In this document: piece by piece, positions 7,697-15,192 of the stretch | Position numbering within the stretch: position 1 is the stretch's first letter | How the letters are laid out: each line of letters begins with the position of its first letter | Source of the DNA: JAICXG01 sp963801255 | GTDB taxonomy: Bacteria; Verrucomicrobiota; Verrucomicrobiia; Chthoniobacterales; UBA10450 | Assembly (NCBI GenBank): GCA_963801255.1 | Contig: CAWDEC010000007.1 | Location: 62,001 to 126,000 of the forward strand | Direction: 5' to 3' | Length of the DNA: 64,000 nt | Translations under genes and position numbers: made by a program | Notes under the pieces: generated by a model | What the model was told of the DNA's origin: nothing | Databases searched by the model: none | Seen by the model: the letters and a program-made list of their open reading frames with translations, nothing else

Positions 7697-8800
7697 CTAA
7701 TTGTCAGCCACCACACGCGGAGCAACGACCTGTGTTTTAAGCTGGTCGCTCACGTTCTGGACTTGGGCTGCCTGCGCTTTGAGAGCTGATTTCAGCTCTG
7801 CCACGGTCGTTTTCAACTCTGCGATCTGATCGCCCTGTTCTTCCACCTTGCGGTGCTCCTTGAGAAACTCATTGAGCAACATCGCGTTCACTTCGTCATA
7901 GCGAACAGTGAAAGGCTTGCCCTCTGCATCGCGGGCCACCAAGTCGGGATCAACCTTGGCTACCTGTTCGGCCACGAGACCAAACTGCGGCAGCGCCTGA
8001 GGATCAAAGGCCTTCTTATATCGGAACGTCACCGGCTGGAGTGCGAAAATCGCTTCGCTTGCCTTCTCCATTGGCCTGATCGCTTCCTTGAATCGCGCCG
8101 AGGAAGCTTTTACACCCAATTGCCCATCGGCAGTGATGCCGACGGCTACGCCACGAGCAAGCGGCGTCTCCCTAATGCCCGCGATAAAAGTCGCCGTTTG
8201 GGTTCCAGCGGTGCCGATGCGGATGATCCCAGCCTCAGCTGCAGCCCCTGCGTTGCCGATGTCAATATTATTGTCCCCGGTGATTTGATTTCCCGCGCCG
8301 AAGCCAATGGCCGTGTTGTTACTGCCGCTGGTGTTGCTACCCAGCGCACCGCGGCTGATGGCTGTGTTGGAGTTACCGGTTGTGTTTGCATCGAGCGCAT
8401 TATAACCGATGGCCGTGTTGTCGCCGCCGATGGTGTTTTCGAGGAGCGCATTCTGACCCGTGGCGGTGTTGAAGTTGCCGGTGGTGTTGCGCCCGAGCGC
8501 AAAAACACCGATGGCCGTGAGGCTTTGGCCGGTGGTGTTTCCGAGGAGCGCTGCAGAACCGACGGCCGTGTTCGCGGCGCCGCTGGTGTTGCTATTGAGC
8601 GCATTCGCACCGATGGCCGTGTTGCTGGTGCCGCCGTTGTTTACAAGCGCGTTCTCACCTAGGAACGTGGCAGCGGTTGAGGTATCGCAGCCTTCTCGGC
8701 AAACGGCTTGCGCTTGCGGCGAAAGGCCAAAGCAGCCGAGCGTTAGTGCGATGAGAACTGTCAGAATTGTTGCGTTTTTCGATTGAGTCAGTGGATTCAT
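7697..8800 (-). CDS. Secreted head-repeat surface protein with a C-terminal peptidase S74 (intramolecular chaperone) domain
   Basis: A 367-residue protein with a signal peptide (hydrophobic core TILTVLIALTLG, cleavage near AQA). Residues of about 45-185 consist of ten or so 14-residue repeats of the type NTAIGxNALxxNTTG, as in the head of trimeric autotransporter adhesins and in phage tail fibres. The C-terminus begins with SSARFKEAIRPM and continues with FGLVAEQVAKVDPDLV, the S74 domain that trimerises fibres and then cleaves itself off; a coiled coil (residues 325-355) ends the protein. ATG 8800 is preferred: AAGGAAAG precedes it and the signal peptide starts there. It has no phage neighbours and no outer-membrane anchor domain, so how it is displayed is unclear. 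Confidence 0.85.
   Translation of the reverse strand: MNPLTQSKNATILTVLIALTLGCFGLSPQAQAVCREGCDTSTAATFLGENALVNNGGTSNTAIGANALNSNTSGAANTAVGSAALLGNTTGQSLTAIGVFALGRNTTGNFNTATGQNALLENTIGGDNTAIGYNALDANTTGNSNTAISRGALGSNTSGSNNTAIGFGAGNQITGDNNIDIGNAGAAAEAGIIRIGTAGTQTATFIAGIRETPLARGVAVGITADGQLGVKASSARFKEAIRPMEKASEAIFALQPVTFRYKKAFDPQALPQFGLVAEQVAKVDPDLVARDAEGKPFTVRYDEVNAMLLNEFLKEHRKVEEQGDQIAELKTTVAELKSALKAQAAQVQNVSDQLKTQVVAPRVVADN
8295..8665. repeat. 42-bp tandem coding repeats
   Basis: Within the surface-protein gene the 14-residue head repeats appear as degenerate 42-bp units, easily seen from the recurring GATGGCCGTGTT-like string on the plus strand. The units have diverged in the third codon position, so they are old rather than recent slippage products. 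Confidence 0.75.
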
Positions 8801-9288
8801 GGTTCTTTCCTTCTTTTTCCCCGCTACGATGATTCTGTGATTCGCGGGCTCAGAAGGGCGAAAAACGTAGCGGGACAAATGTCCTCCGTCTGATTCAGAA
8901 TCCGTTGAACGCATTTGACTGGTTCGCGGCCATTGTTGTCAATCAAGAAATCGTTTTCTAAGATCCCTCGTTACTATGCGGGTGGCGCCCCCCTGTCTCT
9001 CACTCAACGCGACCAAGGCCGCAAGGTCAGCGCGAGTGACTTCCTCCATGAGTAATCGTGCGCCATTCTTTCAAGCCATTTCCTTTGCACTTCTACCGGA
9101 AACGACATGGACATCGAGTTTGAGTTTTCTCTTCCCAGTGAATGTTGCCACTCTCCGCGTCCGCAGATCGGGTGGCGCGCAAACGAACCTAGTCGCCCAC
9201 AAACGATTTGTGGAGGCGCGCCTTGTGCCTTCAAACTAAGGAGTTCAGAATTTCTTTAAGAATCTCCTTGCCGGATGTATGGTTAAGG
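8801..9288. other. Intergenic region between divergent genes, no supported gene
   Basis: These 488 bases lie between the divergent surface-protein and L,D-transpeptidase genes and must contain promoters for both. Open frames of about 75-90 codons occur (8976-9239 plus, 9004-9234 minus), but they have no recognisable domain or ribosome binding site. No repeat was noticed. Confidence 0.5.
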
Positions 9289-9876
9289 ATGAACCGCCTT
9301 ATCGTTGCGGTTTTCGCTATTGCTTGCGCGGCTGGTCCGGCGCATGCGCAACGACCCGAAACCTCGATCGAGATCGATCTTCAGAAGCAAACTGCTTACT
9401 TGACGCGTAACGGTCGCGCGGTGCTCTCCACGCCGATTTGCACTGGCAGACCGGGCCACCTTACCGAGACTGGATCGTTTCATGTTCTGGAAAAGGAGAG
9501 GTATCACTATTCATCGCTCTATGGTCGGATCGTAGATCCGTACGGGCGGACGGTTCTGCCCGATGCAGACGCCGACATGCGGGTGCCTCGCGGCTGTAAG
9601 TTTGTCCCCGGATCGATGCATTATTTTATTCGCTTTGATGGCCCCACGGGAATGCACGCCGGAATCTTGCCGGGCTATCCGGCATCCCATGGTTGCGTTC
9701 GTCTCCCGAAGGAAAATGCGATTGCGTTTTTCAATGCCGTGGAGGTCGGCACGCCCGTGACCGTTTTCGGCCATACGCCGCGGGTAACAAACCGGACACG
9801 TTTGCGGAAGATGTCGCCGAGATTTTGGCCTAACGACCCGCGCGGATACTATCCGGCGCCCTGGTGGGTGCGGTGA
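9289..9876 (+). CDS. L,D-transpeptidase, YkuD family
   Basis: A 195-residue exported protein: signal peptide (IVAVFAIACAAGPAHAQ), then the YkuD fold. The catalytic signature is present as HAGILPGYPASHGCVRLP, with the nucleophilic Cys in SHGCVR and the upstream His. Such enzymes form 3-3 cross-links in peptidoglycan or attach proteins to it in the periplasm. The preceding IEIDLQKQTAYLTRNGR matches the usual first strand. ATG 9289 was chosen because the signal peptide starts there. The gene carries the GCCTAACGA motif near its end (encoding PND). An EEP nuclease gene follows on the same strand after 25 nt. Confidence 0.9.
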   Translation: MNRLIVAVFAIACAAGPAHAQRPETSIEIDLQKQTAYLTRNGRAVLSTPICTGRPGHLTETGSFHVLEKERYHYSSLYGRIVDPYGRTVLPDADADMRVPRGCKFVPGSMHYFIRFDGPTGMHAGILPGYPASHGCVRLPKENAIAFFNAVEVGTPVTVFGHTPRVTNRTRLRKMSPRFWPNDPRGYYPAPWWVR

Positions 9877-9901
9877 AAAAGTAGGTTGAGTTATAGAATT
9901 C

Positions 9902-10789
9902 GTGCGAGTGATTTCGTGGAATATTCAGGCGGGCGGAGGAGATCGAAAGCCCAGGCTGGTCGACGCCGTAATTGCTCGCAACCCGGACGTGGTGACCTTC
10001 CAAGAGGTAACTCCAGGGTCGGTGGAGTCTTTCCGGGAATTGTTTCGCATGACTGAGCTTGCGCATTTCACCCACAGTTTTCCGCGCTGCAACGCCCACA
10101 AGTTAACCGGCTGCAGGAGGTATGGAGAGTTGGTCGCGAGTCGCTGGCCGCTGGAACAGATTGCTTCAACAAGCTTCGGCGCTCCGTGGTCGGAAAAGGT
10201 GTTGTCTGTAGATATCAACAGCCCGCAAGGGCGGGTTGAACTGCATTCGGTTCATCTCCCGAACGGATCTGCAAACGGATGGACCAAGATCGAGATGTTT
10301 GAGGCAATTTACAAAAAGCTCGCGCGCAACGTGAAACATCATCGAATTCTTTGCGGCGATTTTAACAGTCCACTGCACGAAATGGCGGACGGTCAGATCA
10401 GGACGTGCGGCCAAGATATCCGGCGGTCGGACGGGAGATATATCATCGGCGGATCGTGGAGAGACAAACAGGGCAGAAAATTTCCCTCAGAGCGCTGGGA
10501 CATGGCTGAACGACAAGTTTTACAAGGCCTGCGTCGTTATGATCTCAGCGATGTCTTTCGCGCCAAACACCCCTACGGCCAAGAAGGATTTAACAGCGCG
10601 AAAGAATTCAGCTATTACACAAATAATCGAGGGAACCGGATAGGCCGGCGCTTCGATCACATCTTCGCATCGCATTTGCTGGAGGTCATTGAGTGCGGGT
10701 ATTTGCATGATTTGCGGAAGGTGCAGAAGTTAAGCGACCACGCGCCAATTGAAGCTCTCTTTACACTGAAAGCGCTTATTAGGATCTGA
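9902..10789 (+). CDS. Endonuclease/exonuclease/phosphatase (EEP) family protein
   Basis: A 295-residue protein without a signal peptide. EEP landmarks in order: VISWNIQAGG (N-terminal Asn), DVVTFQEV (metal-binding Glu), HSVHLPNG, ILCGDFNSP (GDFN) and a C-terminal RRFDHIFAS...LSDHAPIEALF (SDH, catalytic His). The family contains DNases, exonuclease III and phosphodiesterases; the exact substrate is not visible. The frame starts with GTG 9902 right at the family's first strand; no ATG is available. It follows the L,D-transpeptidase gene closely and may be co-transcribed. Confidence 0.85.
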   Translation: MRVISWNIQAGGGDRKPRLVDAVIARNPDVVTFQEVTPGSVESFRELFRMTELAHFTHSFPRCNAHKLTGCRRYGELVASRWPLEQIASTSFGAPWSEKVLSVDINSPQGRVELHSVHLPNGSANGWTKIEMFEAIYKKLARNVKHHRILCGDFNSPLHEMADGQIRTCGQDIRRSDGRYIIGGSWRDKQGRKFPSERWDMAERQVLQGLRRYDLSDVFRAKHPYGQEGFNSAKEFSYYTNNRGNRIGRRFDHIFASHLLEVIECGYLHDLRKVQKLSDHAPIEALFTLKALIRI

Positions 10790-10970
10790 GCTTATTTCGA
10801 GGTGGGGCTGTTGGCTTCATCGATTGGCTAGGGGCAGGTCATTTCAGTTCGCATTTGAGTCCGGTCGCACAGCTGCCGAGCTTTGCTTGAACTGGCGCTT
10901 ATGGGCTAGAATCGCGGCACGGGCAAAGCTAGTCGGAAGGATCCCGAGGACCGAGTAATAGAAAGACGCT

Positions 10971-11041
10971 GAATACGCACGGGCGGTGGCGATGAGTTGA
11001 GAGCGCAGCGCGTTGCCGCGATGACCGGTGCGTGCGTACTC
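10971..11041. repeat. Imperfect palindrome, possible structured RNA or regulatory element
   Basis: GAATACGCACG at the left pairs with CGTGCGTACTC at the right (10 of 11 positions), with further partial pairing inside (GGCGGTGGCG-like against TTGCCGCG). It sits about 100 bp upstream of the gene starting at 11141, in the 351-bp gap 10790-11140 that holds no supported gene. It could be a leader structure, a small RNA or a REP-like element; nothing here decides. Confidence 0.4.
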
Positions 11042-11140
11042 CTCCCTCTTTAGGGGACGAAAACCGTCTCAAAAAAATACACGCAAAATTTGAATGAAAA
11101 CGAATGAATGAAAACAAACGGGAATCAGACTAACGGAAAT

Positions 11141-12100
11141 ATGAAAACGCTTATTACTTTAATTACGGCCTGTTCGCTGGCCTTCGTCGTGGGTGCACGT
11201 GCACAGCAGGACGACCAGCAGCAACAGGAAAAGAAGAAAAAACAACAACAGCACGCTCACGCCCAGGCGCATGACGAGCAGGAGGCGTCCCCTTCTCAGC
11301 CTCACCACGCCGCTCCGCAACAACATCCGGGGCATAAGATGAATCAGGAGCCGCACCAGACTCAGCCGCCTGCTCACGGCACAATGCAAGGTCATCCCAA
11401 CGCAGAGCAGACCCATGCTACTCCCGCGGTCAATGCCCCGGCAACGCAAACCGAAAAAGGTCATCACGCGCAGCAGACCACGACGCCGGCGGCCGGCAGA
11501 GCGAATACCCAAACTCAAGCCGCTGAAACGACGCAAGCTGGCCAAGCTCCCGCTACTCCCGCACAAAAGGTCGCCGCACAAAGAAAGAAGCCTGACGCTC
11601 AAGCTATCAAGGCCAGAAATGCCAACTTCCGGGCTACGCCAAAACCTCAGCAGGTTCCGGCAGTTACCTTTAGCGAAAGTCATCGCATTACCAATGCAGA
11701 GCATTGGCAGGGCACGCAGTATGTAGCTTTCCGTCAGTATCATCCGGTGTGGCACGACCAGACGTGGTATCATTCGCACTACCATCGCGTCGAGTTGATC
11801 GGCGGCGGCTGGTATTTCTTTAATGCCGGCTATTGGTATCCTGCATGGGGTTATGCACCCTCGGCTCAGTATTATGCCTACGATGGCCCTATCTACGCCG
11901 GCACCCAGGCCGAGCCGCCCGATAAAGTCATCGCCAACGTGCAAGCTTCCTTGCAGGAACAAGGCTACTACAAAGGTGAAGTCGACGGCTTGCTTGGACC
12001 GTTAACCCGCGAAGCACTTAACGGCTATCAGGCTGATAACGGACTTTACACCACCGGCGCGATCGACGAGCCGACCCTCGCTTCCCTCGGGATGGCTTAA
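11141..12100 (+). CDS. Secreted His/Gln-rich protein with a C-terminal peptidoglycan-binding domain
   Basis: A 319-residue protein with a signal peptide (TLITLITACSLAFVVGARAQ). Residues of about 22-170 are low complexity, rich in Gln, His, Ala, Thr and Lys, possibly metal-binding. Then comes an aromatic segment (WYHSHYHRVELIGGGWYFF, GYWYPAWGYAP) and finally a PG_binding_1 domain (VIANVQASLQEQGYYKGEVD, GPLTREALNGYQ). The aromatic WYPA-G motif and the His-rich part recur in the protein at 61294-61836, so the two are paralogs. ATG 11141 starts the signal peptide; further ATGs lie just upstream. A rho-independent terminator follows. Confidence 0.75.
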   Translation: MKTLITLITACSLAFVVGARAQQDDQQQQEKKKKQQQHAHAQAHDEQEASPSQPHHAAPQQHPGHKMNQEPHQTQPPAHGTMQGHPNAEQTHATPAVNAPATQTEKGHHAQQTTTPAAGRANTQTQAAETTQAGQAPATPAQKVAAQRKKPDAQAIKARNANFRATPKPQQVPAVTFSESHRITNAEHWQGTQYVAFRQYHPVWHDQTWYHSHYHRVELIGGGWYFFNAGYWYPAWGYAPSAQYYAYDGPIYAGTQAEPPDKVIANVQASLQEQGYYKGEVDGLLGPLTREALNGYQADNGLYTTGAIDEPTLASLGMA

Positions 12101-12120
12101 GACTTAGATCAATTATTACA

Positions 12121-12160
12121 AAAGCCGTCGGGTCTTATGACTCGGCGGCTTTTTGTTTTT
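12121..12160 (+). terminator. Rho-independent terminator
   Basis: A GC-rich hairpin, AGCCGTCGGGTC with loop TTAT and GACTCGGCGGCT (pairing with G-U pairs allowed), is followed by TTTTTGTTTTT. It lies 20 nt after the stop of the gene ending at 12100. Confidence 0.85.
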
Positions 12161-12200
12161 TCGCGAAAGCCGCTCGGCGACCAGAGAGTTTACCTTGCAT

Positions 12201-12710
12201 TCAGCTACCGGCGCCCAGTTTGCCCAGCCAAAGTCCGAGCGCAAAGACGATCCCCCCGCCGACAATCACCTGAACCACCGTTTTCAGGAGCGGTGTTTTC
12301 ATGAAGCGGTAACGAATAAAGGAAATGGCAAATAGCTCCAGCACAACCACCCCATAGGCCAGGTGCAACGCGAGATTCAGATCCGAGATCAGAAAGGGGA
12401 AAGTATGTAACATCCCGCCGATGATTGTCGCCAGACCGGTGATCCCACCACGCATCACTGGTCCGCCGCGACCGGTCACCGTTCCGTCGTCGGATAACGC
12501 TTCCGCCAACCCCATGCTGATTCCCGCGCCGACCGAAGCTGCCAGTCCCACAAAGAAGGCCTTATGCGCATCGTTCGTCAGACCCGCGGCAGCAAAGAGC
12601 GGCGCCAGAGTCGAAACCGAGCCGTCCATCAGACCGAGGAGCGCGGGCTGGACTTTTTGCAAAACAAACGCGCGGTCAGACCTCGTATTATGATGCGAAT
12701 GCTTAGCCAT
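12201..12710 (-). CDS. VIT1/CCC1 family iron/manganese transporter-like membrane protein
   Basis: A 169-residue protein with about five membrane segments. The first helix carries GLMDGSVSTLAPLFAAA, the VIT family DG-x-(V/I)-(S/T)-x-LAP signature, and the next helix has GLAASVGAGISMGLAEALSDD. VIT/CCC1 proteins move Fe(II) or Mn(II) out of the cytosol. The protein is shorter than classic VIT1 and lacks an obvious ferritin-like domain in this reading. ATG 12710 was chosen because the conserved region begins soon after; the frame extends upstream without family features. Confidence 0.85.
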   Translation of the reverse strand: MAKHSHHNTRSDRAFVLQKVQPALLGLMDGSVSTLAPLFAAAGLTNDAHKAFFVGLAASVGAGISMGLAEALSDDGTVTGRGGPVMRGGITGLATIIGGMLHTFPFLISDLNLALHLAYGVVVLELFAISFIRYRFMKTPLLKTVVQVIVGGGIVFALGLWLGKLGAGS

Positions 12711-12858
12711 TTGATCTAATCTCAGTAAACCATTCGACTGTGCCCGCAAATTTCGCCAGCTAATCCGGGCAGTGAGTTGCGTTCGAAACCGAAAGAGGAC
12801 GAAGGTTCGACACCAACAAGCTAAGTAATGAACGGAGCAAACAACCGGTAAGCGATTC

Positions 12859-13314
12859 CTAACTATCGGGGATATCGACTTCAACCAGTTTGGCGAGAAG
12901 AATGAGCGATTCCTGCCAGCCAAGATAGCAAGCCTCGGTTGGGATTGCCTCTGGCACACCTTCCTGCACGATGTTGATCTCCGTCCCGCAGGAAGTCTTT
13001 TTCAAAGTAATGGAGACTTGCATCTCTCCGGGTAAATTCTCGTCGTCGAATTTATCAGTGTATCGGATACGTTCGTTAGGGATGAGTTCCAGATAGGTTC
13101 CACCAAAGGAATGACTCTTGCCCGTCGTGAAGTTCCGGAACGACATCCGGTGAACGCCGCCTACCTTTGCGTCCATCTCATGCACCTTTCCGGTGAACCC
13201 ATTCGGCGGAAGCCACTTTGCCATCGCATCCGGGTCGAGAAAGGCCCGATAAACTTTTTCAGGATCAGCCCGCAGCACCCGGTGCAATCGAATCGTATTT
13301 GTCGCCATAATCAT
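12859..13314 (-). CDS. SRPBCC / AHSA1 (Hsp90 ATPase activator homolog 1-like) family protein
   Basis: A 151-residue soluble protein. Family pattern: LHRVLRADPEKVYRAFLDP, AMAKWLPPNGF near the N-terminus, a central strand pair and the C-terminal LGWQESLILLAKLVE helix. Such small helix-grip proteins bind hydrophobic ligands or act as ring-modifying or stress proteins; the actual ligand is unknown. AGGAGG sits upstream and would serve either ATG 13314 or ATG 13308. A near-match to the repeated 9-mer (TCGTTAGGG) occurs at 13073-13081. Confidence 0.85.
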   Translation of the reverse strand: MIMATNTIRLHRVLRADPEKVYRAFLDPDAMAKWLPPNGFTGKVHEMDAKVGGVHRMSFRNFTTGKSHSFGGTYLELIPNERIRYTDKFDDENLPGEMQVSITLKKTSCGTEINIVQEGVPEAIPTEACYLGWQESLILLAKLVEVDIPDS

Positions 13315-13484
13315 TAATCCTCCTGCTGATCGGGGAACATCTTAACGGAACCCCCTGCAGAAAATGAACACTGGTGATCCGCCAGGCAAGTCTCGTTGAA
13401 AGCCATCAATCATGGCGATGCATTCTTTTTTGTCCACCCCGATAGAGTGGTTTCGTGGCCATTGGTAAGCCCCATAGGCGCGAC

Positions 13485-14111
13485 CTAGGGTCGCTTCCCC
13501 CTTACCGCTTTCATCTGTTCCACCAGTTTGATCTTGGCTCGTTCCACGTCGCGCGCGAATTTCACTGTCGCGTCCAGGGCTTGAGGATAAATCTCATAAG
13601 GCTCACGCAGCTGCTTCGTCGCCGGATCATAGAAGAACGAGATATCATGGCCGAGATTCGGCACAATCATTTCGTCACTTAACTTCTGGAAGCGTGCCAT
13701 GTCACTCAAGCCCCAGCGAATGACCGATTCCAGCTCACGCAGAGCTACCAGCGTTTTCACATCGAGCAAAGCTACACCACCCGATTGCAGCAACGCACCG
13801 ATATCGCCCGGATTATAGTCCGTCGTAAAAACAAACGGGCGCAACTGCGGCATCTCGCCAGCCTTAAGCGCGCGATGAAATTCGATGGCTTCCCGCTCTT
13901 CTCTTGCGCGACTGACCCTTCCGCTCGCGATGCCCTCGCCCAACTGCTCTTCGAGCGTCGCAAGAATTAGATCACGGCGTTTCACTTCCTCGCGATGCTG
14001 CTGATAATTATTCAGCCAAAAGGCCGCATACACGCCGATAAAGACGAGGAATAACTCCCCCGCCCATCGGCCGAAGTTCCGGTGAGAGGTTTTCTTGATC
14101 TGATCGTTCAT
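13485..14111 (-). CDS. Membrane-anchored hypothetical protein (DUF6090-like)
   Basis: A 208-residue protein with one N-terminal membrane helix (AGELFLVFIGVYAAFWLNNY) followed by a charged helical region and a soluble domain. Proteins with an identical plan (one helix, then a long EExxRRD helix and a DIGALLQSGG segment) are widespread in soil bacteria and have no known function. ATG 14111 is preferred over ATG 14144 because the shorter form starts directly before the anchor. It stands alone between divergent genes. Confidence 0.6.
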   Translation of the reverse strand: MNDQIKKTSHRNFGRWAGELFLVFIGVYAAFWLNNYQQHREEVKRRDLILATLEEQLGEGIASGRVSRAREEREAIEFHRALKAGEMPQLRPFVFTTDYNPGDIGALLQSGGVALLDVKTLVALRELESVIRWGLSDMARFQKLSDEMIVPNLGHDISFFYDPATKQLREPYEIYPQALDATVKFARDVERAKIKLVEQMKAVRGKRP

Positions 14112-14307
14112 TGCCTGGACGCCGATTAACTTTCGGCCAGACAATTTACCGCCGCCAGCGCAAACGCCGCCGCTGAATCAGTTATATTGAGAGCCTACAA
14201 CTTTATAGGGTGCATCGCACCCCTGTCACCGCCAGCCAGCCAGGTCGACACGAATCAAGAAGAGTGCGCCCGATCACCTTGGTGCTTGGGTGCTTATTCT
14301 TAATTCG

Positions 14308-14598
14308 ATGATCCGATTGCTACTCGATGCTGCCAACATGATCGGTCTTGGTTGCTGGTGTGTCTGCTTCTGGTGGATGCATCGCATATCGAGTCGACAG
14401 GATGCGGTCCTCACTCAGTTGCAAAAACAGAGCGAGCGGATCGAGAAAATTTCCCGCGAAGAGCACGCCATTCTCAACGAGCTGCATCCGAACGTGGAAG
14501 CCATCCAGAAGGAGGTGGGCGTCGTTTCAGAGAAAGTAGCCCGGGTCGAAGACAACGTGGGAGAACAGCGCACTACCTCCGCCGCTCCCGCAGGCTAG
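14308..14598 (+). CDS. Small membrane-anchored coiled-coil protein
   Basis: A 96-residue protein: one membrane helix (MIGLGCWCVCFWWMH) followed by a predicted coiled coil of heptads (AVLTQLQKQSERIEKISREE, VEAIQKEVGVVSEKVARVED). No known family. A GTG at 14290 could extend it by six residues. It may act as a membrane scaffold or partner of a neighbouring protein, but this is not shown. Confidence 0.5.
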   Translation: MIRLLLDAANMIGLGCWCVCFWWMHRISSRQDAVLTQLQKQSERIEKISREEHAILNELHPNVEAIQKEVGVVSEKVARVEDNVGEQRTTSAAPAG

Positions 14599-14746
14599 GG
14601 CTTTCTCGTAACGCTTCGTTTGGCGCCGTCATTCAGTCACCGCGGCGGTTCGGTTAAATTCGGCGCTTGCGCTCTGGTGGCATTCTCTGATTTTCTATAA
14701 GTGAATTGCGATTGAAAATCACGTCGACGCCGCCACTGTAACGCCC

Positions 14747-15085
14747 ATGAAAAAGCTCGAAGCCATCATTAAACCGTTCAAACTAGAGGAGGTGAAGGAG
14801 GCGCTTGCCGAACTCGGGATCGAGGGCATGACCGTCACGGAGGTAAAGGGTTTCGGACGGCAGAAAGGGCACACGGAGATTTATCGTGGGAGCGAGTATA
14901 CGGTCGATTTCCTGCCAAAGGTGAAGGTCGAGGTCGTGCTCGCGGACGAGATGGTGGACAAGGCCGTCGGCGTGGTGGTGAGCGCGGCCAAGACGGGCAA
15001 GATCGGCGACGGCAAGGTGTTTGTCCTGCCAGTGGAACATGCAGTGCGAATTCGAACGGAGGAGATTGGCGAAAAGGCGGTGTGA
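14747..15085 (+). CDS. glnB: Nitrogen regulatory protein P-II
   Basis: A 112-residue PII protein of standard length. MKKLEAIIKPFKLEEVKEAL opens the fold, the T-loop contains the modifiable tyrosine (Tyr51, in YRGSEYTVDF), and GKIGDGKVFV is the B-loop that binds ATP. PII senses 2-oxoglutarate, ATP/ADP and glutamine status and controls glutamine synthetase and ammonium transport in the cytoplasm. It lies 107 bp upstream of glnA on the same strand, the classic glnB-glnA arrangement. A sigma-54-like TGGCA occurs upstream near 14680, but the -12 part does not match well. It could equally be named glnK. Confidence 0.95.
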   Translation: MKKLEAIIKPFKLEEVKEALAELGIEGMTVTEVKGFGRQKGHTEIYRGSEYTVDFLPKVKVEVVLADEMVDKAVGVVVSAAKTGKIGDGKVFVLPVEHAVRIRTEEIGEKAV

Positions 15086-15192
15086 TTGTCAGACAAGAGG
15101 GCTGAAGCGTTGCCGCGGGAAGATTCCTGTCGCAACGCTTCAACTCTTTCAGAGCCGGAACCGCTATCCGAATCGCCGCCTAACCAAGACCA

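Noticed and set aside
8295..8665. CRISPR-like array
   Set aside because: The 42-bp repeats are in frame, degenerate and encode the NTAIG-type head repeats; there are no spacers.
11159..11962. Minus-strand frame of 267 codons opposite the His/Gln-rich gene
   Set aside because: Leu/Arg-rich complement of Gln/His/Ala codons; the plus strand has a signal peptide, a peptidoglycan-binding domain and a terminator.
14670..14746. Sigma-54 promoter before the PII gene
   Set aside because: TGGCA is present but the TTGC half at proper spacing is not convincing.
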